DNA of 64,000 nucleotides from Terribacillus halophilus (GCF_900162685.1 NZ_LT727828.1:1232723-1296722), one strand, 5' to 3'. Numbered from the stretch's first letter, positions 19,966 to 29,407 are shown. Program-made: numbers and translations. Notes: generated from the sequence alone by a model not told the origin.

Positions 19966-21237
19966 ATGGCTGAAGCAAACAAAATCACAGTAACTAACGG
20001 AGCGCTACAAGTACCAGACCGACCGGTTATACCTTTCATTGAAGGAGACGGAACAGGACCTGATATTTGGGCTGCCGCAAGCCGTGTACTCGAGGCTGCT
20101 GTAGACAAGGCTTACAAAGGCGAAAAGTCAATTGAGTGGAAAGAAGTTTATGCAGGGCAGAAGGCATTCGACAAGACTGGTGAATGGCTGCCAGAAGAAA
20201 CACTTGAAGTCATTCGTGATTACAAGATCGCTATTAAAGGTCCATTGACAACACCTATCGGCGGCGGTATTCGTTCTTTGAACGTAGCGCTTAGACAAGA
20301 GCTTGATTTGTTTACTTGCTTGCGTCCGGTCCGCTACTTTAAAGGTGTACCTTCACCAGTGAAGAAGCCAGAAGATACGGATATGGTTATTTTCCGCGAG
20401 AATACGGAAGACATCTATGCTGGTATTGAGTGGCAAAAAGGCTCACCGGAAGTGAAAAAAGTCATCGAATTCCTTGAGAATGAAATGGGAGTACATAACA
20501 TTCGCTTCCCGGAAACTTCTGGCATTGGTATCAAGCCAGTATCAGAAGAAGGAACGCAGCGTCTCGTACGTGCTGCAATTGATTATGCTATCCAAGAAAA
20601 TAGAAAGAGCGTGACGCTTGTCCATAAGGGCAACATCATGAAATTCACTGAGGGAGCCTTTAAAAACTGGGGCTATGAGCTTGCAGAAGCTGAATACGGT
20701 GATAAAGTATTTACTTGGAATCAGTATGACAAGATTGCAGAAGAAAAAGGCCGTGGAGCTGCTGATGAAGCACAAAAAGAAGCAGAAGCTGCTGGTAAAA
20801 TCGTCGTGAAAGACGCAATCGCTGATATTTTCCTTCAGCAAATCCTAACGCGTCCGGCAGAGTTCGATGTTGTAGCAACAATGAACTTGAATGGAGATTA
20901 TATTTCTGACGCACTTGCTGCACAAGTTGGCGGTATCGGTATTGCACCTGGAGCAAACATCAACTATGATACTGGCCATGCCATTTTCGAAGCAACACAT
21001 GGTACAGCGCCGAAGTACGCAGGTTTAGATAAAGTAAACCCATCTTCTGTTATCCTTTCTGGTGTGCTTCTTCTAGAGCACCTAGGATGGAGAGAGGCAG
21101 CTGACCTCATTACAAAAGCAATGGACAAAACGATTGCTTCCAAAGTTGTTACTTACGACTTCGCTCGTCTGATGGATGGCGCAACAGAAGTGAAAACATC
21201 CGAATTTGGTGACGAACTAATCAAAAACATGGACTAA
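19966..21237 (+). CDS. icd: NADP-dependent isocitrate dehydrogenase
   Basis: A 423-residue isocitrate dehydrogenase producing 2-oxoglutarate, CO2 and NADPH. It has [14 protein letters not shown], the substrate-binding [37 protein letters not shown] and [30 protein letters not shown] and [11 protein letters not shown] complete the nucleotide site. An AGGAGGAATCG RBS precedes the ATG. It is the middle gene of citZ-icd-mdh. A TAAACT-type element precedes it, so an internal promoter is possible. Confidence 0.97.
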   Translation: MAEANKITVTNGALQVPDRPVIPFIEGDGTGPDIWAAASRVLEAAVDKAYKGEKSIEWKEVYAGQKAFDKTGEWLPEETLEVIRDYKIAIKGPLTTPIGGGIRSLNVALRQELDLFTCLRPVRYFKGVPSPVKKPEDTDMVIFRENTEDIYAGIEWQKGSPEVKKVIEFLENEMGVHNIRFPETSGIGIKPVSEEGTQRLVRAAIDYAIQENRKSVTLVHKGNIMKFTEGAFKNWGYELAEAEYGDKVFTWNQYDKIAEEKGRGAADEAQKEAEAAGKIVVKDAIADIFLQQILTRPAEFDVVATMNLNGDYISDALAAQVGGIGIAPGANINYDTGHAIFEATHGTAPKYAGLDKVNPSSVILSGVLLLEHLGWREAADLITKAMDKTIASKVVTYDFARLMDGATEVKTSEFGDELIKNMD

Positions 21238-21258
21238 CCTGTCGAAGGAGGAATCATT

Positions 21259-22197
21259 ATGGCAATTAAACGAAGAAAAGTATCCGTAATCGGTAGTGGT
21301 TTTACAGGAGCGACAACTGCATTCCTCATCGCACAGAAAGAACTGGCTGATGTCGTATTAGTCGATATTCCTGATATGGAAGATCCGACAAAGGGCAAAG
21401 CTTTGGATATGCTGGAAGCATCTCCTGTTCAAGGCTTCGATGCACATGTAAAAGGGACAGCAGATTATGCTGACACAAAAGATTCTGACGTAGTAGTTAT
21501 TACGGCAGGTATCGCCCGCAAGCCAGGAATGAGCCGCGATGATCTTGTGAACACAAATAGCAAGATTATGAAATCCGTTACAGAACAAGTTGTTAAGTAT
21601 TCACCAAATAGTGTAATCGTTGTATTGACAAACCCAGTTGATGCCATGACATATACGGTATACCAGACTTCCGGTTTCCCGCGTAATCGTGTCATTGGTC
21701 AATCCGGTGTACTAGACACGGCTCGGTTCCGTACATTTGTAGCGGAAGAACTGAATCTTTCCATCAAGGATATTACTGGCTTTGTTCTCGGCGGACACGG
21801 AGACGACATGGTGCCGCTTATCCGTTACTCCTACGCTGGAGGCATTCCGCTTGAGACATTAATTCCGAAAGATCGTCTGGACGCTATCGTGGAACGTACA
21901 CGTAAAGGCGGCGGTGAAATCGTGAACTTGCTTGGAAACGGAAGTGCATATTACGCTCCGGCTGCATCCTTGCTAGTCATGGTGGAAGCAATTCTTAAAG
22001 ATCAGCGCCGTGTCCTTCCTGCCATTGCATACTTGGAAGGAGAGTATGGCTATAACGATCTCTTCCTGGGTGTACCTACAATTATTGGCGGTAACGGTCT
22101 GGAAGATGTTATTCAGCTTGAACTTACAGACGAAGAGAAAGCCCAGCTGGACAAATCTGTTGAATCCGTACAGAAAGTCATGAGCGTTCTTCAGTAA
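21259..22197 (+). CDS. mdh: Malate dehydrogenase (NAD, LDH-like)
   Basis: A 312-residue LDH-type malate dehydrogenase interconverting malate and oxaloacetate. It has an N-terminal Rossmann glycine motif ([14 protein letters not shown]), the nucleotide-binding [18 protein letters not shown] (the R residues select malate), [12 protein letters not shown], the [14 protein letters not shown] substrate loop and the catalytic histidine in [12 protein letters not shown]. It begins 21 bases after icd behind GAAGGAGG. It is the last gene of the operon and is followed by a long terminator. Confidence 0.97.
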   Translation: MAIKRRKVSVIGSGFTGATTAFLIAQKELADVVLVDIPDMEDPTKGKALDMLEASPVQGFDAHVKGTADYADTKDSDVVVITAGIARKPGMSRDDLVNTNSKIMKSVTEQVVKYSPNSVIVVLTNPVDAMTYTVYQTSGFPRNRVIGQSGVLDTARFRTFVAEELNLSIKDITGFVLGGHGDDMVPLIRYSYAGGIPLETLIPKDRLDAIVERTRKGGGEIVNLLGNGSAYYAPAASLLVMVEAILKDQRRVLPAIAYLEGEYGYNDLFLGVPTIIGGNGLEDVIQLELTDEEKAQLDKSVESVQKVMSVLQ

Positions 22198-22233
22198 ATA
22201 TTTACACGAAGATAATAGAGTCTTAGTCTAATA

Positions 22234-22287
22234 GAAAACCGAACCACGAAAATTCTTGCAGAGTTTTCATTGGTTCGGTTTTCTTAT
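22234..22287 (+). terminator. Terminator of citZ-icd-mdh
   Basis: GAAAACCGAACCA (22234-22246) pairs perfectly with TGGTTCGGTTTTC (22270-22282). An inner GAAAA/TTTTC pairing extends the stem, and T-rich sequence follows. Confidence 0.9.
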
Positions 22288-22460
22288 TTATTACAGGGTA
22301 CTAGAGAGCTATCTTGCTCCGCAAAAAAAACGTAGGTCTCCAACAGGAATCACCATATTTAATATAGTGTCAGTCAGCGTTATCCTTTCAGAGCAGTGGA
22401 TCTAATCCTCCGCTATTTCGCCTTTAAGCTAATCTTTCAGGTGGTTCTCTTATCTTTTTC
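22288..22460 (+). other. Non-coding stretch upstream of phoP
   Basis: About 170 bases between the mdh terminator and the phoP promoter region. I see no gene, repeat or recognisable RNA structure in it. Confidence 0.5.
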
Positions 22461-22466
22461 GCTTTA

Positions 22467-22483
22467 TTTACAAACTCTTAACA
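22467..22483 (+). promoter_or_regulatory. Pho-box-like direct repeat before phoP
   Basis: TTTACA (22467-22472) and TTAACA (22478-22483) are spaced by five bases. This is the 11-base periodicity of PhoP recognition repeats (TTAACA type). Autoregulation of phoPR is known in B. subtilis. Confidence 0.5.
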
Positions 22484-22503
22484 GAGAAAGCGAATTAGTA
22501 CTG

Positions 22504-22532
22504 TTCACTTTACAGTTAGAAAACGGTATGAT
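22504..22532 (+). promoter_or_regulatory. Sigma-A-like promoter of phoPR
   Basis: TTCACT (22504-22509), a 17-base spacer and TATGAT (22527-22532) lie 24 bases before the phoP start. Confidence 0.55.
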
Positions 22533-22555
22533 GGGCATAGAGGGGGCTAGTATCT

Positions 22556-23251
22556 ATGGCACAAAAAGTACTAATTGTAGACGACGAAGAATCTATTGTA
22601 ACGTTATTACAGTTCAATATAGAAAGAGCCGGATTCGAAACAGAGACAGCTTTCGATGGTATGACTGGCCTGCAAAAGGCATTGCAAAATACATATGACA
22701 TTATTGTGCTTGATCTGATGCTGCCGGAACTTGACGGCACAGAAGTTTGCAAGCAGCTGCGTCAAAAGCAAATTGATACTCCAATCTTAATGCTGACTGC
22801 ACGTGACGAAGAATTGGACAAGGTATTGGGGCTTGAGCTTGGCGCGGATGACTATCTTACAAAACCATTCAGTCCAAAAGAAGTCGTGGCCCGAATTAAA
22901 GCTATTCTGCGTCGGACGAACAAGAATGATAGTTTTATGGACAGCGGCGAAATCAAAATTTCTGGTTTGTCTATCTTTCCGGATCAATATGAAGCAACAA
23001 TTAATGGCGACTCTTTAAGCTTTACCCGCAAGGAATTTGAACTTTTGATGTATTTGGCGAAGAACAAAGGGCGGGTTATGTCACGTGACCAGCTTCTCAG
23101 CTCTGTATGGAATTACGACTTTGTCGGTGATACACGTATCGTAGATGTTCATATCAGTCATTTGCGTGAGAAGATTGAACCTGATTCCAAGCATCCTGTT
23201 TTTATTAAAACAATTCGCGGACTGGGCTATAAGATGGAGGAGCCGCAATAA
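22556..23251 (+). CDS. phoP: Phosphate regulon response regulator PhoP
   Basis: A 231-residue OmpR/PhoB-family response regulator. The receiver domain (1-120) has acidic D9-D10, phosphoacceptor D53 (VLDLMLPELDG) and the lysine of DYLTKPF. The C-terminal winged helix (about 130-230) contains FTRKEFELLMYLAKNKGRV and RIVDVHISHLREKIE. Its place directly upstream of a PAS/HisKA kinase and then polA marks it as PhoP. RBS AGAGGGGGC lies before the ATG. The stop overlaps the phoR start (TAATG). Confidence 0.93.
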   Translation: MAQKVLIVDDEESIVTLLQFNIERAGFETETAFDGMTGLQKALQNTYDIIVLDLMLPELDGTEVCKQLRQKQIDTPILMLTARDEELDKVLGLELGADDYLTKPFSPKEVVARIKAILRRTNKNDSFMDSGEIKISGLSIFPDQYEATINGDSLSFTRKEFELLMYLAKNKGRVMSRDQLLSSVWNYDFVGDTRIVDVHISHLREKIEPDSKHPVFIKTIRGLGYKMEEPQ

Positions 23252-24624
23252 TGCGTCGCAGCTCTTATGGGATTGTCGTGTATGGATCGCTTATATTGCT
23301 GATCTTTGCGGCAATCGGTTTTATCCTTATGCAAATCACTTCTGAGTGGTTTATTCTTTGGAGTGTCTTGCTAATTGGCGCTGCATTAATTACATCCGTG
23401 CTTTACCGATTGCAGGAGCGCTATATCAAACCCGTTTCCATGACTGCTGTAGTAGCAGAAGAGCTAGTGAAGGGTAATTATAAAGCTAGGAATTATGAGA
23501 ATTTCTATGGTGATGCCGGGCGGCTGATTCGCTCGGTAAATCAGATTGCCCGCAATCTCCACGAACTAGAACTGTTGGAAAAGATGCAGGAAGATCAGCT
23601 GGAAACTGTGATCGACAATATGGAAAGCGGTTTGATGTTAGTGGACGAAAGAGGATATGTCCATCTGGTCAATCGAAAGTTCCTGTCTGTATTTGGCGGG
23701 AAAGATAAGGATTACATCGGTCATGTCTATCACGACACCATTTCCCAAAGTCACATCCATCATGTTGTATCCGAGGCTTTCCTATACGAAGAAAAAGTCC
23801 GCGATGCATTTATCCTTCAGCGGGAAAAGGAGAAACGCTTCTTCGAAATCGTTGCTGCACCAATTTTTAATGATTCCTATGATCTAAAAGGTGCGGTACT
23901 TGTCTTCTATGAAATTACAGAGTTGAAGCGGGTAGAAGAGATGCGTAAGGACTTTGTCGCAAATGTATCGCATGAACTGAAGACGCCATTGACATCTATC
24001 CGCGGCTTTTCGGAAACGCTGCTCGAAGATGGAGCACTGGAGGACAGAGAACTTACTGAGCGCTTCCTTACCATCATTAATAATGAGAGCCAGCGACTTC
24101 AAGCATTAGTAAAGGACTTGCTTGAGCTATCTCGGTTGGAAAAAGATGAGCTTCAGATACGAATGGAGCGGCTGGACTTCCGTTCAATGGTTGATACAAT
24201 TATGCCGATTATTGAACAGCATGCGGAAAGTAAGCAGATTCACGTGCAGTCAGAACTGCCGAATAGTGTAATCATGCGGGGAGACGAAGATCGCCTGAAG
24301 CAGCTTGTTATTAATCTAATGAATAATGCGGTGAATTACACGTCATCAAATGGCAGTGTGAGACTGCAAGTCACCCAATCCAATGATAGCGTATTTGCTG
24401 AGATATCAGATACTGGACTAGGTATACCGGAAGATTCGCTCGATCGGATCTTTGAACGATTTTATCGGGTAGATAAGGCACGCAGCCGCAACACCGGGGG
24501 AACCGGACTCGGACTTGCTATCGTCAAGCATGTCGTCGAGGCGCATGGCGGCACCATATCTGTCAGCAGTGAAGTGAATAAAGGTACGACATTTTCCATA
24601 CGCCTGCCAAAAGCACTTGGCTAA
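23251..24624 (+). CDS. phoR: Phosphate sensor histidine kinase PhoR, lacking the extracellular domain
   Basis: A 457-residue sensor kinase. Two membrane segments (about 7-28 and 33-52) are separated by only about five residues. A HAMP-like linker, a cytoplasmic PAS domain (about 110-220), a HisKA domain with H241 in NVSHELKTPLTSIRGF, and a HATPase with N, G1 and G2 boxes (LVINLMNNAVNYT, DTGLGIPEDSL, GGTGLGLAIVKH) follow. B. subtilis PhoR is about 579 residues and has a roughly 120-residue extracytoplasmic domain between the membrane helices; that domain is absent here. Phosphate status is therefore presumably sensed internally. The gene is translationally coupled to phoP. Confidence 0.9.
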   Translation: MRRSSYGIVVYGSLILLIFAAIGFILMQITSEWFILWSVLLIGAALITSVLYRLQERYIKPVSMTAVVAEELVKGNYKARNYENFYGDAGRLIRSVNQIARNLHELELLEKMQEDQLETVIDNMESGLMLVDERGYVHLVNRKFLSVFGGKDKDYIGHVYHDTISQSHIHHVVSEAFLYEEKVRDAFILQREKEKRFFEIVAAPIFNDSYDLKGAVLVFYEITELKRVEEMRKDFVANVSHELKTPLTSIRGFSETLLEDGALEDRELTERFLTIINNESQRLQALVKDLLELSRLEKDELQIRMERLDFRSMVDTIMPIIEQHAESKQIHVQSELPNSVIMRGDEDRLKQLVINLMNNAVNYTSSNGSVRLQVTQSNDSVFAEISDTGLGIPEDSLDRIFERFYRVDKARSRNTGGTGLGLAIVKHVVEAHGGTISVSSEVNKGTTFSIRLPKALG

Positions 24625-24654
24625 AGATCGTCCACTTGGACGATCTTTTTTGTT
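24623..24654 (+). terminator. Terminator of phoPR
   Basis: AAAGATCGTCC (24623-24633) pairs with GGACGATCTTT (24638-24648) and is followed by T residues. It begins within the phoR stop codon. Confidence 0.93.
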
Positions 24655-24717
24655 TCCAGAAAGAAACATGGTAAACTAAAAAGTAGAGTAAGGAACGATG
24701 AAAAAGGAGCTTGATTT

Positions 24718-27351
24718 ATGACGAAAAAATTGGTCTTAATAGATGGGAACAGCATTGCCTACCGTGCATTTTTTGCACTGCCGCTGCTAAATAATGATAA
24801 AGGTATCCATACAAATGCTATCTACGGTTTCACGACGATGCTGCTTCGTATTTTGGAAAACGAGAAACCAACGCATATGCTCGTTGCTTTTGATGCGGGC
24901 AAGACGACATTCCGACATGAAACATTTAAGGAATACAAAGGCGGCCGTCAAAAAACACCGCCTGAATTATCGGAACAGTTCCCGCTGCTGCGCGAATTGC
25001 TGGACGCTTTTTCAGTTAAACATTATCAGCTCAGTCAATACGAAGCGGATGATATTATCGGTACGTTAGCAAAACAAGCAGAGCAGGATGAATTTGAAGT
25101 GAAAGTCATTTCCGGAGATAAAGATCTTCTGCAGCTTGTCAGTGATAAGACGACAATTCAGCTGACAAGAAAAGGGATCAGCGAAACAGATTCCTACACG
25201 CCGGATTTCTTGCTGGAGAATATGGAAGTCACAGCAGATCAGATCGTCGATATGAAAGCATTGATGGGTGATAGTTCCGATAATATTCCTGGTGTTCCAG
25301 GTGTCGGACAGAAGACCGCTGTGAAGCTTCTAAAGCAATTCCAAACGCTTGATCACATTTACGAGCAATTGGATGAAGTATCAGGAAAAAGCATCAAACA
25401 GAAGCTTGCCGATAATAAAGACTCTGCTTATATGAGCCGGGAACTTGCTACCATTGATACAAAAGCGCCAATTGAAGTAAGTCTTGCTGATATCAATTAT
25501 GATGGCTACCAGACGCCAGCTTTAAGTACGGTCTTTAAAGATCTTGGTTTCCAATCGTTGCTCACTAGAATTGGTGAAGAAGGAGAGACGGAGGAAGTTT
25601 CACAAGAGCTTGCGCCGCTGGATGTAACCATTGTTGATGAAGTGAAGAGCGAGCTATTCACTGGTGAGGACGCCTTAGTCGTTGAGATGCTGACAGACAA
25701 CTACCATACAGCACAGGTAGAAGGATTTGGTCTTGCCAATGCGAATGGTGCTTATTTTATTCCTTCTGACGTTGCATACAATTCGGACGTATTCAAGGAA
25801 TGGGCACAAGACAGCTCAAAATCGAAATGGGTATTCGATGTAAAACGAACGGTCGTAGCGTTGCTGCATCATGGTATCACATTGGAAAATGCTAATTTTG
25901 ATTTGCTATTAGCTTCCTATTTAATCAATGCATCTGAAAACCATCACGACATCCCGGCAATTGGGCATCGCCTAGGAATGAAAGATGTTTTGTATGATGA
26001 AGAAGTGTACGGAAAAGGTGCCAAGATGAAGGTGCCGGAAGTGGAAGCACTTGCCGAACATTTAGCTAGAAAAGCAATGGTTATTTATAACTTGAAGCCA
26101 GAAGCAGAAGCAAAACTATCGGAAAACGAACAGCTGGAGCTGCTCCAGAATTTAGAGCTGCCACTTGCTGCTATTCTAGGTGAAATGGAATACCTTGGCG
26201 TGCAAGTTGATGTAGAGCGAATTCAGGAAATGAAGGAACAGTTGGGCGGCAGATTAACTGAAATTGAACAAAAAGTATATGAATTGGCAGGAGAAGAATT
26301 TAATCTTAATTCACCAAAGCAGCTCGGTCCGATCTTGTTTGAGAAATTGGGCTTACCGGTTATTAAGAAGACCAAAACAGGCTATTCTACCTCTGCAGAC
26401 GTATTAGAACAGCTGGCGGACCAGCATGAGATTATTGAGCAACTGCTCTTGTACCGTCAATTAGGCAAACTGCAGTCCACATATATTGAAGGTTTGCTGA
26501 AAGTAGTGGATAAAGACAATAAGATTCATACACGGTTCAATCAGGCATTGACCCAAACAGGGCGATTAAGTTCAACGGAACCCAATCTGCAAAATATCCC
26601 AATTCGACTGGAAGAGGGACGTAAAATTAGACAAGCTTTCGTTCCATCGAAAGATAATTACGTTATTTTTGCGGCTGACTATTCCCAAATCGAGCTGCGC
26701 GTACTAGCGCATATTGCACAAGATGAAAAGCTGATTGAAGCGTTCAATGAAGATATGGATATTCACAGCCGAACAGCAATGGATGTATTTCATGTAGAAG
26801 AGAAAGATCTTACAAGTAATATGCGACGCCAAGCAAAAGCTGTTAACTTCGGTATTGTTTATGGAATCAGTGATTATGGACTGTCTCAAAGTCTTGGCAT
26901 TACAAGGAAGGAAGCACAACAGTTCATCGATCGTTATTTCAAGAGCTTCCCAGGTGTTAAAACGTATATGGAAGACATCGTTCAGGATGCGAAGCAAAAA
27001 GGATTTGTAACAACGATCATGAATCGCAGACGTTACCTGCCCGATTTGACTAGCCGAAACTTCAATGTACGCAGTTTTGCTGAACGTACAGCGATGAATA
27101 CACCAATTCAAGGCAGTGCCGCAGATATTATTAAGAAAGCTATGATTGATTTAGCAGAACGTTTGGAAACAGAACAAATGGAAGCGAAGCTGCTGCTGTC
27201 CGTACACGATGAATTGATTCTCGAAGCGCCTGAATCAGAGATTGAAAAACTAAAAGAAGTTGTTCCTGATGTGATGGAACATACAGTGAAGCTGGATGTG
27301 CCGCTAAAAGTGGATTATTCATACGGGAAGACATGGTATGACGCGAAATAA
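24718..27351 (+). CDS. polA: DNA polymerase I
   Basis: An 877-residue Pol I for Okazaki-fragment processing and repair. The 5' nuclease domain (1-290) has LVLIDGNSIAYRAFFAL, QYEADDIIGTLA and the SGDKDLLQLV metal site. The middle domain keeps the 3'-5' exonuclease fold but lacks the catalytic DxE: the equivalent position reads VVEMLTDNYHTAQVEG. The polymerase domain has motif A DYSQIELR (D654), the O-helix RRQAKAVNFGIVYG and motif C VHDE (D831). It should therefore not proofread, as in B. subtilis and Geobacillus Pol I. It starts a polA-mutM-coaE run. Confidence 0.96.
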   Translation: MTKKLVLIDGNSIAYRAFFALPLLNNDKGIHTNAIYGFTTMLLRILENEKPTHMLVAFDAGKTTFRHETFKEYKGGRQKTPPELSEQFPLLRELLDAFSVKHYQLSQYEADDIIGTLAKQAEQDEFEVKVISGDKDLLQLVSDKTTIQLTRKGISETDSYTPDFLLENMEVTADQIVDMKALMGDSSDNIPGVPGVGQKTAVKLLKQFQTLDHIYEQLDEVSGKSIKQKLADNKDSAYMSRELATIDTKAPIEVSLADINYDGYQTPALSTVFKDLGFQSLLTRIGEEGETEEVSQELAPLDVTIVDEVKSELFTGEDALVVEMLTDNYHTAQVEGFGLANANGAYFIPSDVAYNSDVFKEWAQDSSKSKWVFDVKRTVVALLHHGITLENANFDLLLASYLINASENHHDIPAIGHRLGMKDVLYDEEVYGKGAKMKVPEVEALAEHLARKAMVIYNLKPEAEAKLSENEQLELLQNLELPLAAILGEMEYLGVQVDVERIQEMKEQLGGRLTEIEQKVYELAGEEFNLNSPKQLGPILFEKLGLPVIKKTKTGYSTSADVLEQLADQHEIIEQLLLYRQLGKLQSTYIEGLLKVVDKDNKIHTRFNQALTQTGRLSSTEPNLQNIPIRLEEGRKIRQAFVPSKDNYVIFAADYSQIELRVLAHIAQDEKLIEAFNEDMDIHSRTAMDVFHVEEKDLTSNMRRQAKAVNFGIVYGISDYGLSQSLGITRKEAQQFIDRYFKSFPGVKTYMEDIVQDAKQKGFVTTIMNRRRYLPDLTSRNFNVRSFAERTAMNTPIQGSAADIIKKAMIDLAERLETEQMEAKLLLSVHDELILEAPESEIEKLKEVVPDVMEHTVKLDVPLKVDYSYGKTWYDAK

Positions 27352-27372
27352 GCACGGAAAGAAGGACAGGAA

Positions 27373-28197
27373 ATGCCAGAATTACCAGAGGTAGAAACAG
27401 CAAGAAGAACATTGGAACAGCTTATCGTTGGCAAGACGATTGCCGATATTACTGTCCACTGGCATAAAATTATTAAATTTGATGAAGGCGCAGATGCTTT
27501 TATCGAACGGCTGAAAGGACAGACGTTTCGATCTGTCGGCCGCAAAGGAAAGTTTCTTTTATTCTATTTGGATGGAGATGTCATTGTCTCCCATTTGCGA
27601 ATGGAAGGAAAGTTCTCTCTAAAGCCGGAAACAGAGCCGGACAATAAGCATACACATGTTATTTTTAAGCTGACAAATGGGGAACAGCTGCGTTACAACG
27701 ATGTGCGCAAGTTTGGTACAATGCATTTGTTTAACGAAGGACAGGAAAACGACGCACCGCCGTTAACCTTAGTTGGTCCGGAACCTTTTGATGAATCTTT
27801 TACACTGGATTATTTCAAAGAGAAGGTACAAAAAAGCAGCCGGATGATCAAAAATATCCTGCTGGATCAAACGGTTGTAGCCGGCTTGGGTAATATTTAC
27901 GTAGATGAAACATTATTCAAAGCAGGTGTCCACCCAGAACGGCGCGGCTCTTCTATAACCGATATCGAATTGGTTCGGATTCAGCAAGCAGCTGCTGAAA
28001 CACTGCTGGAAGCAGTCGAAAAAGGTGGCAGTACAATTCGCAGCTATGTAAACAGCCAAGGAAAGATAGGATCATTCCAAAATGAGCTGCAAGTTTACAG
28101 CCAGCAAGGTACACCATGCCCAAATTGCGGCCGGGAAATTATAAAGATAAAAGTAGGCGGCAGAGGAACGCATCTCTGTACTTCTTGTCAGCAGTAA
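27373..28197 (+). CDS. mutM: Formamidopyrimidine-DNA glycosylase
   Basis: A 274-residue Fpg/MutM that removes 8-oxoguanine and formamidopyrimidines and nicks the abasic site. It has the catalytic P2/E3 start MPELPEVETARRTL, the lysine in GRKGKFLLFYLDG, a helix-two-turn-helix with LLDQTVVAGLGNIYVDE, and a C-terminal zinc finger (CPNCGREI...CTSC). It lies 21 bases after polA and just before coaE, forming a conserved repair and CoA operon. Confidence 0.96.
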   Translation: MPELPEVETARRTLEQLIVGKTIADITVHWHKIIKFDEGADAFIERLKGQTFRSVGRKGKFLLFYLDGDVIVSHLRMEGKFSLKPETEPDNKHTHVIFKLTNGEQLRYNDVRKFGTMHLFNEGQENDAPPLTLVGPEPFDESFTLDYFKEKVQKSSRMIKNILLDQTVVAGLGNIYVDETLFKAGVHPERRGSSITDIELVRIQQAAAETLLEAVEKGGSTIRSYVNSQGKIGSFQNELQVYSQQGTPCPNCGREIIKIKVGGRGTHLCTSCQQ

Positions 28198-28211
28198 AGG
28201 AGGATCCAGCT

Positions 28212-28814
28212 ATGAGCTTGGTGATTGGATTAACTGGGGGCATTGCATCCGGGAAAAGCACCGTCAGTGATTTGTTTAGAGAATACAAAATTCCAGTGAT
28301 TGACGCTGATGTAGTAGCACGGGAAGTAGTAGAACCCGGTGAGCCAGCTTTGGCAGCAATCGTTAAAAGTTTTGGGGAAGAGATTCTGCTTTCAGACGGA
28401 ACACTCGACCGGCCCAAGCTTGGCAGTATTATCTTTCGGGACGAGCAAAAGCGGGAGCAGCTAAATAATATTGTTCATCCTGTTGTTAGAGAGAGAATGA
28501 CAGCAGAGCGTGATCGGCTGAAAAAAACTTACCCAGCTGTCGTGCTGGATATTCCGCTGCTATTCGAAGGAAATCAGCTGCAGCTAGTCGATAAAGTGGT
28601 TGTTGTGTATGTCGATTCATCCGTTCAGCTGGAACGGCTCATGCGGCGGAATGAATTAACAGAGCAAGCAGCAATGGATCGAATCAACAGTCAGATGTCA
28701 TTAGAGCAGAAAGCGAGCAAAGCGGATGCTGTGATTGACAATAACGGCACCCCTAAAGAGACACAGGAGCAGCTCGAGCAGCTACTGACTTCTTGGGAGA
28801 TTATAGACAAGTGA
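28212..28814 (+). CDS. coaE: Dephospho-CoA kinase
   Basis: A 200-residue P-loop kinase for the last step of coenzyme A synthesis. It has IGLTGGIASGKSTVSDLF (Walker A), DADVVAREVV, and VVYVDSSVQLERLMRRN in the lid region. I start it at the ATG at 28212 behind AAAGGAGGATCC. A longer reading from 28116 would overlap mutM by over 80 bases and has no RBS. It is the last gene of the polA-mutM-coaE operon. The B. subtilis neighbour ytaF is missing. Confidence 0.95.
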   Translation: MSLVIGLTGGIASGKSTVSDLFREYKIPVIDADVVAREVVEPGEPALAAIVKSFGEEILLSDGTLDRPKLGSIIFRDEQKREQLNNIVHPVVRERMTAERDRLKKTYPAVVLDIPLLFEGNQLQLVDKVVVVYVDSSVQLERLMRRNELTEQAAMDRINSQMSLEQKASKADAVIDNNGTPKETQEQLEQLLTSWEIIDK

Positions 28815-28820
28815 ACAATA

Positions 28821-28856
28821 GAAAGGCCAAATCGTTTTGCGATTTGGCCTTTTATT
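28821..28856 (+). terminator. Terminator of polA-mutM-coaE
   Basis: AAAGGCCAAATCG pairs with CGATTTGGCCTTT around a TTTTG loop and is followed by a T-rich tail. Confidence 0.94.
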
Positions 28857-28917
28857 TTATTTGAAAATCATCTGGATTATAGTGGGAATGTTGTATAACA
28901 GGAGGAGTGAAGACCGC

Positions 28918-29300
28918 TTGTTAAAGTAAAGTCGCTGGATGACCAAGATAAGCAGCTAATTAAAGAAGCAGAGAATGTATTAAAAAGAACTACAGCTATG
29001 GTCGTCATCATATTGGCTCAGCTGTACGAAAAAAAATCGGGTGAAATGTATTCGGCAGTACATGTGGAAGCCAATGTCGACCGCATAACTGTCTGTGGGA
29101 AAGCCATAGCTATTGGTAAGTCCATATCTGAGGGGCTTCTGAGATGGAAACTATTGTACCAGTTGCTCACCCACATCCGCTCCTTGCGTGATATGCCGTA
29201 AGTTGATGAATGATAATGGAAAGATTCAGATGTCATTCTTTCCTATAATGGTGAGTTAGCAAAAAATAATGTATTAGAGCTCTTGCAAGAAAGTACACAA
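28918..29300 (+). pseudogene. Decayed cytidine deaminase-family gene
   Basis: Joining all three frames rebuilds a cytidine deaminase-like protein. One frame reads KSLDDQDKQLIKEAENVLKR, a second reads YSYGRHHIGSAVR, and the first resumes with SGEMYSAVHVEANVDRITVC and AIAIGKSISEG. A further shift gives METIVPVAHPHPLL, then CRKLMND, then DSDVILSYNGELAKN. At least three frameshifts and a stop interrupt it. The catalytic CAE reads CGK, and the second zinc cysteine pair (PCGMC type) is destroyed. It has an RBS (AGGAGGAG) but cannot make an active enzyme. It lies between coaE and gapB. Confidence 0.8.
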
Positions 29301-29329
29301 AATAATTTGATATATAAATGTCTTTTTCG

Positions 29330-29358
29330 TTCGCACTATTCTTTTATTGTGTTATACT
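29330..29358 (+). promoter_or_regulatory. Sigma-A-like promoter of gapB
   Basis: TTCGCA (29330-29335), a 17-base spacer and TATACT (29353-29358) lie 50 bases before the gapB start. Confidence 0.6.
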
Positions 29359-29382
29359 ATATTAAAGTTTAAACAATATAGT
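29356..29382 (+). promoter_or_regulatory. Inverted repeat over the gapB promoter, candidate operator
   Basis: ACTATATT (29356-29363) and AATATAGT (29375-29382) form a perfect 8-bp inverted repeat overlapping the -10 and the expected start site. GTTTAAAC lies between the arms. In B. subtilis gapB is repressed by CcpN; the protein acting here is not known. Confidence 0.45.
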
Positions 29383-29407
29383 GTGGCACATTAAAGGAGG
29401 CAATACG

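Noticed and set aside
28998-29201. A stand-alone 67-residue gene
   Set aside because: It is only one frame of the decayed cytidine deaminase, and its C-terminal third is frameshifted sequence.
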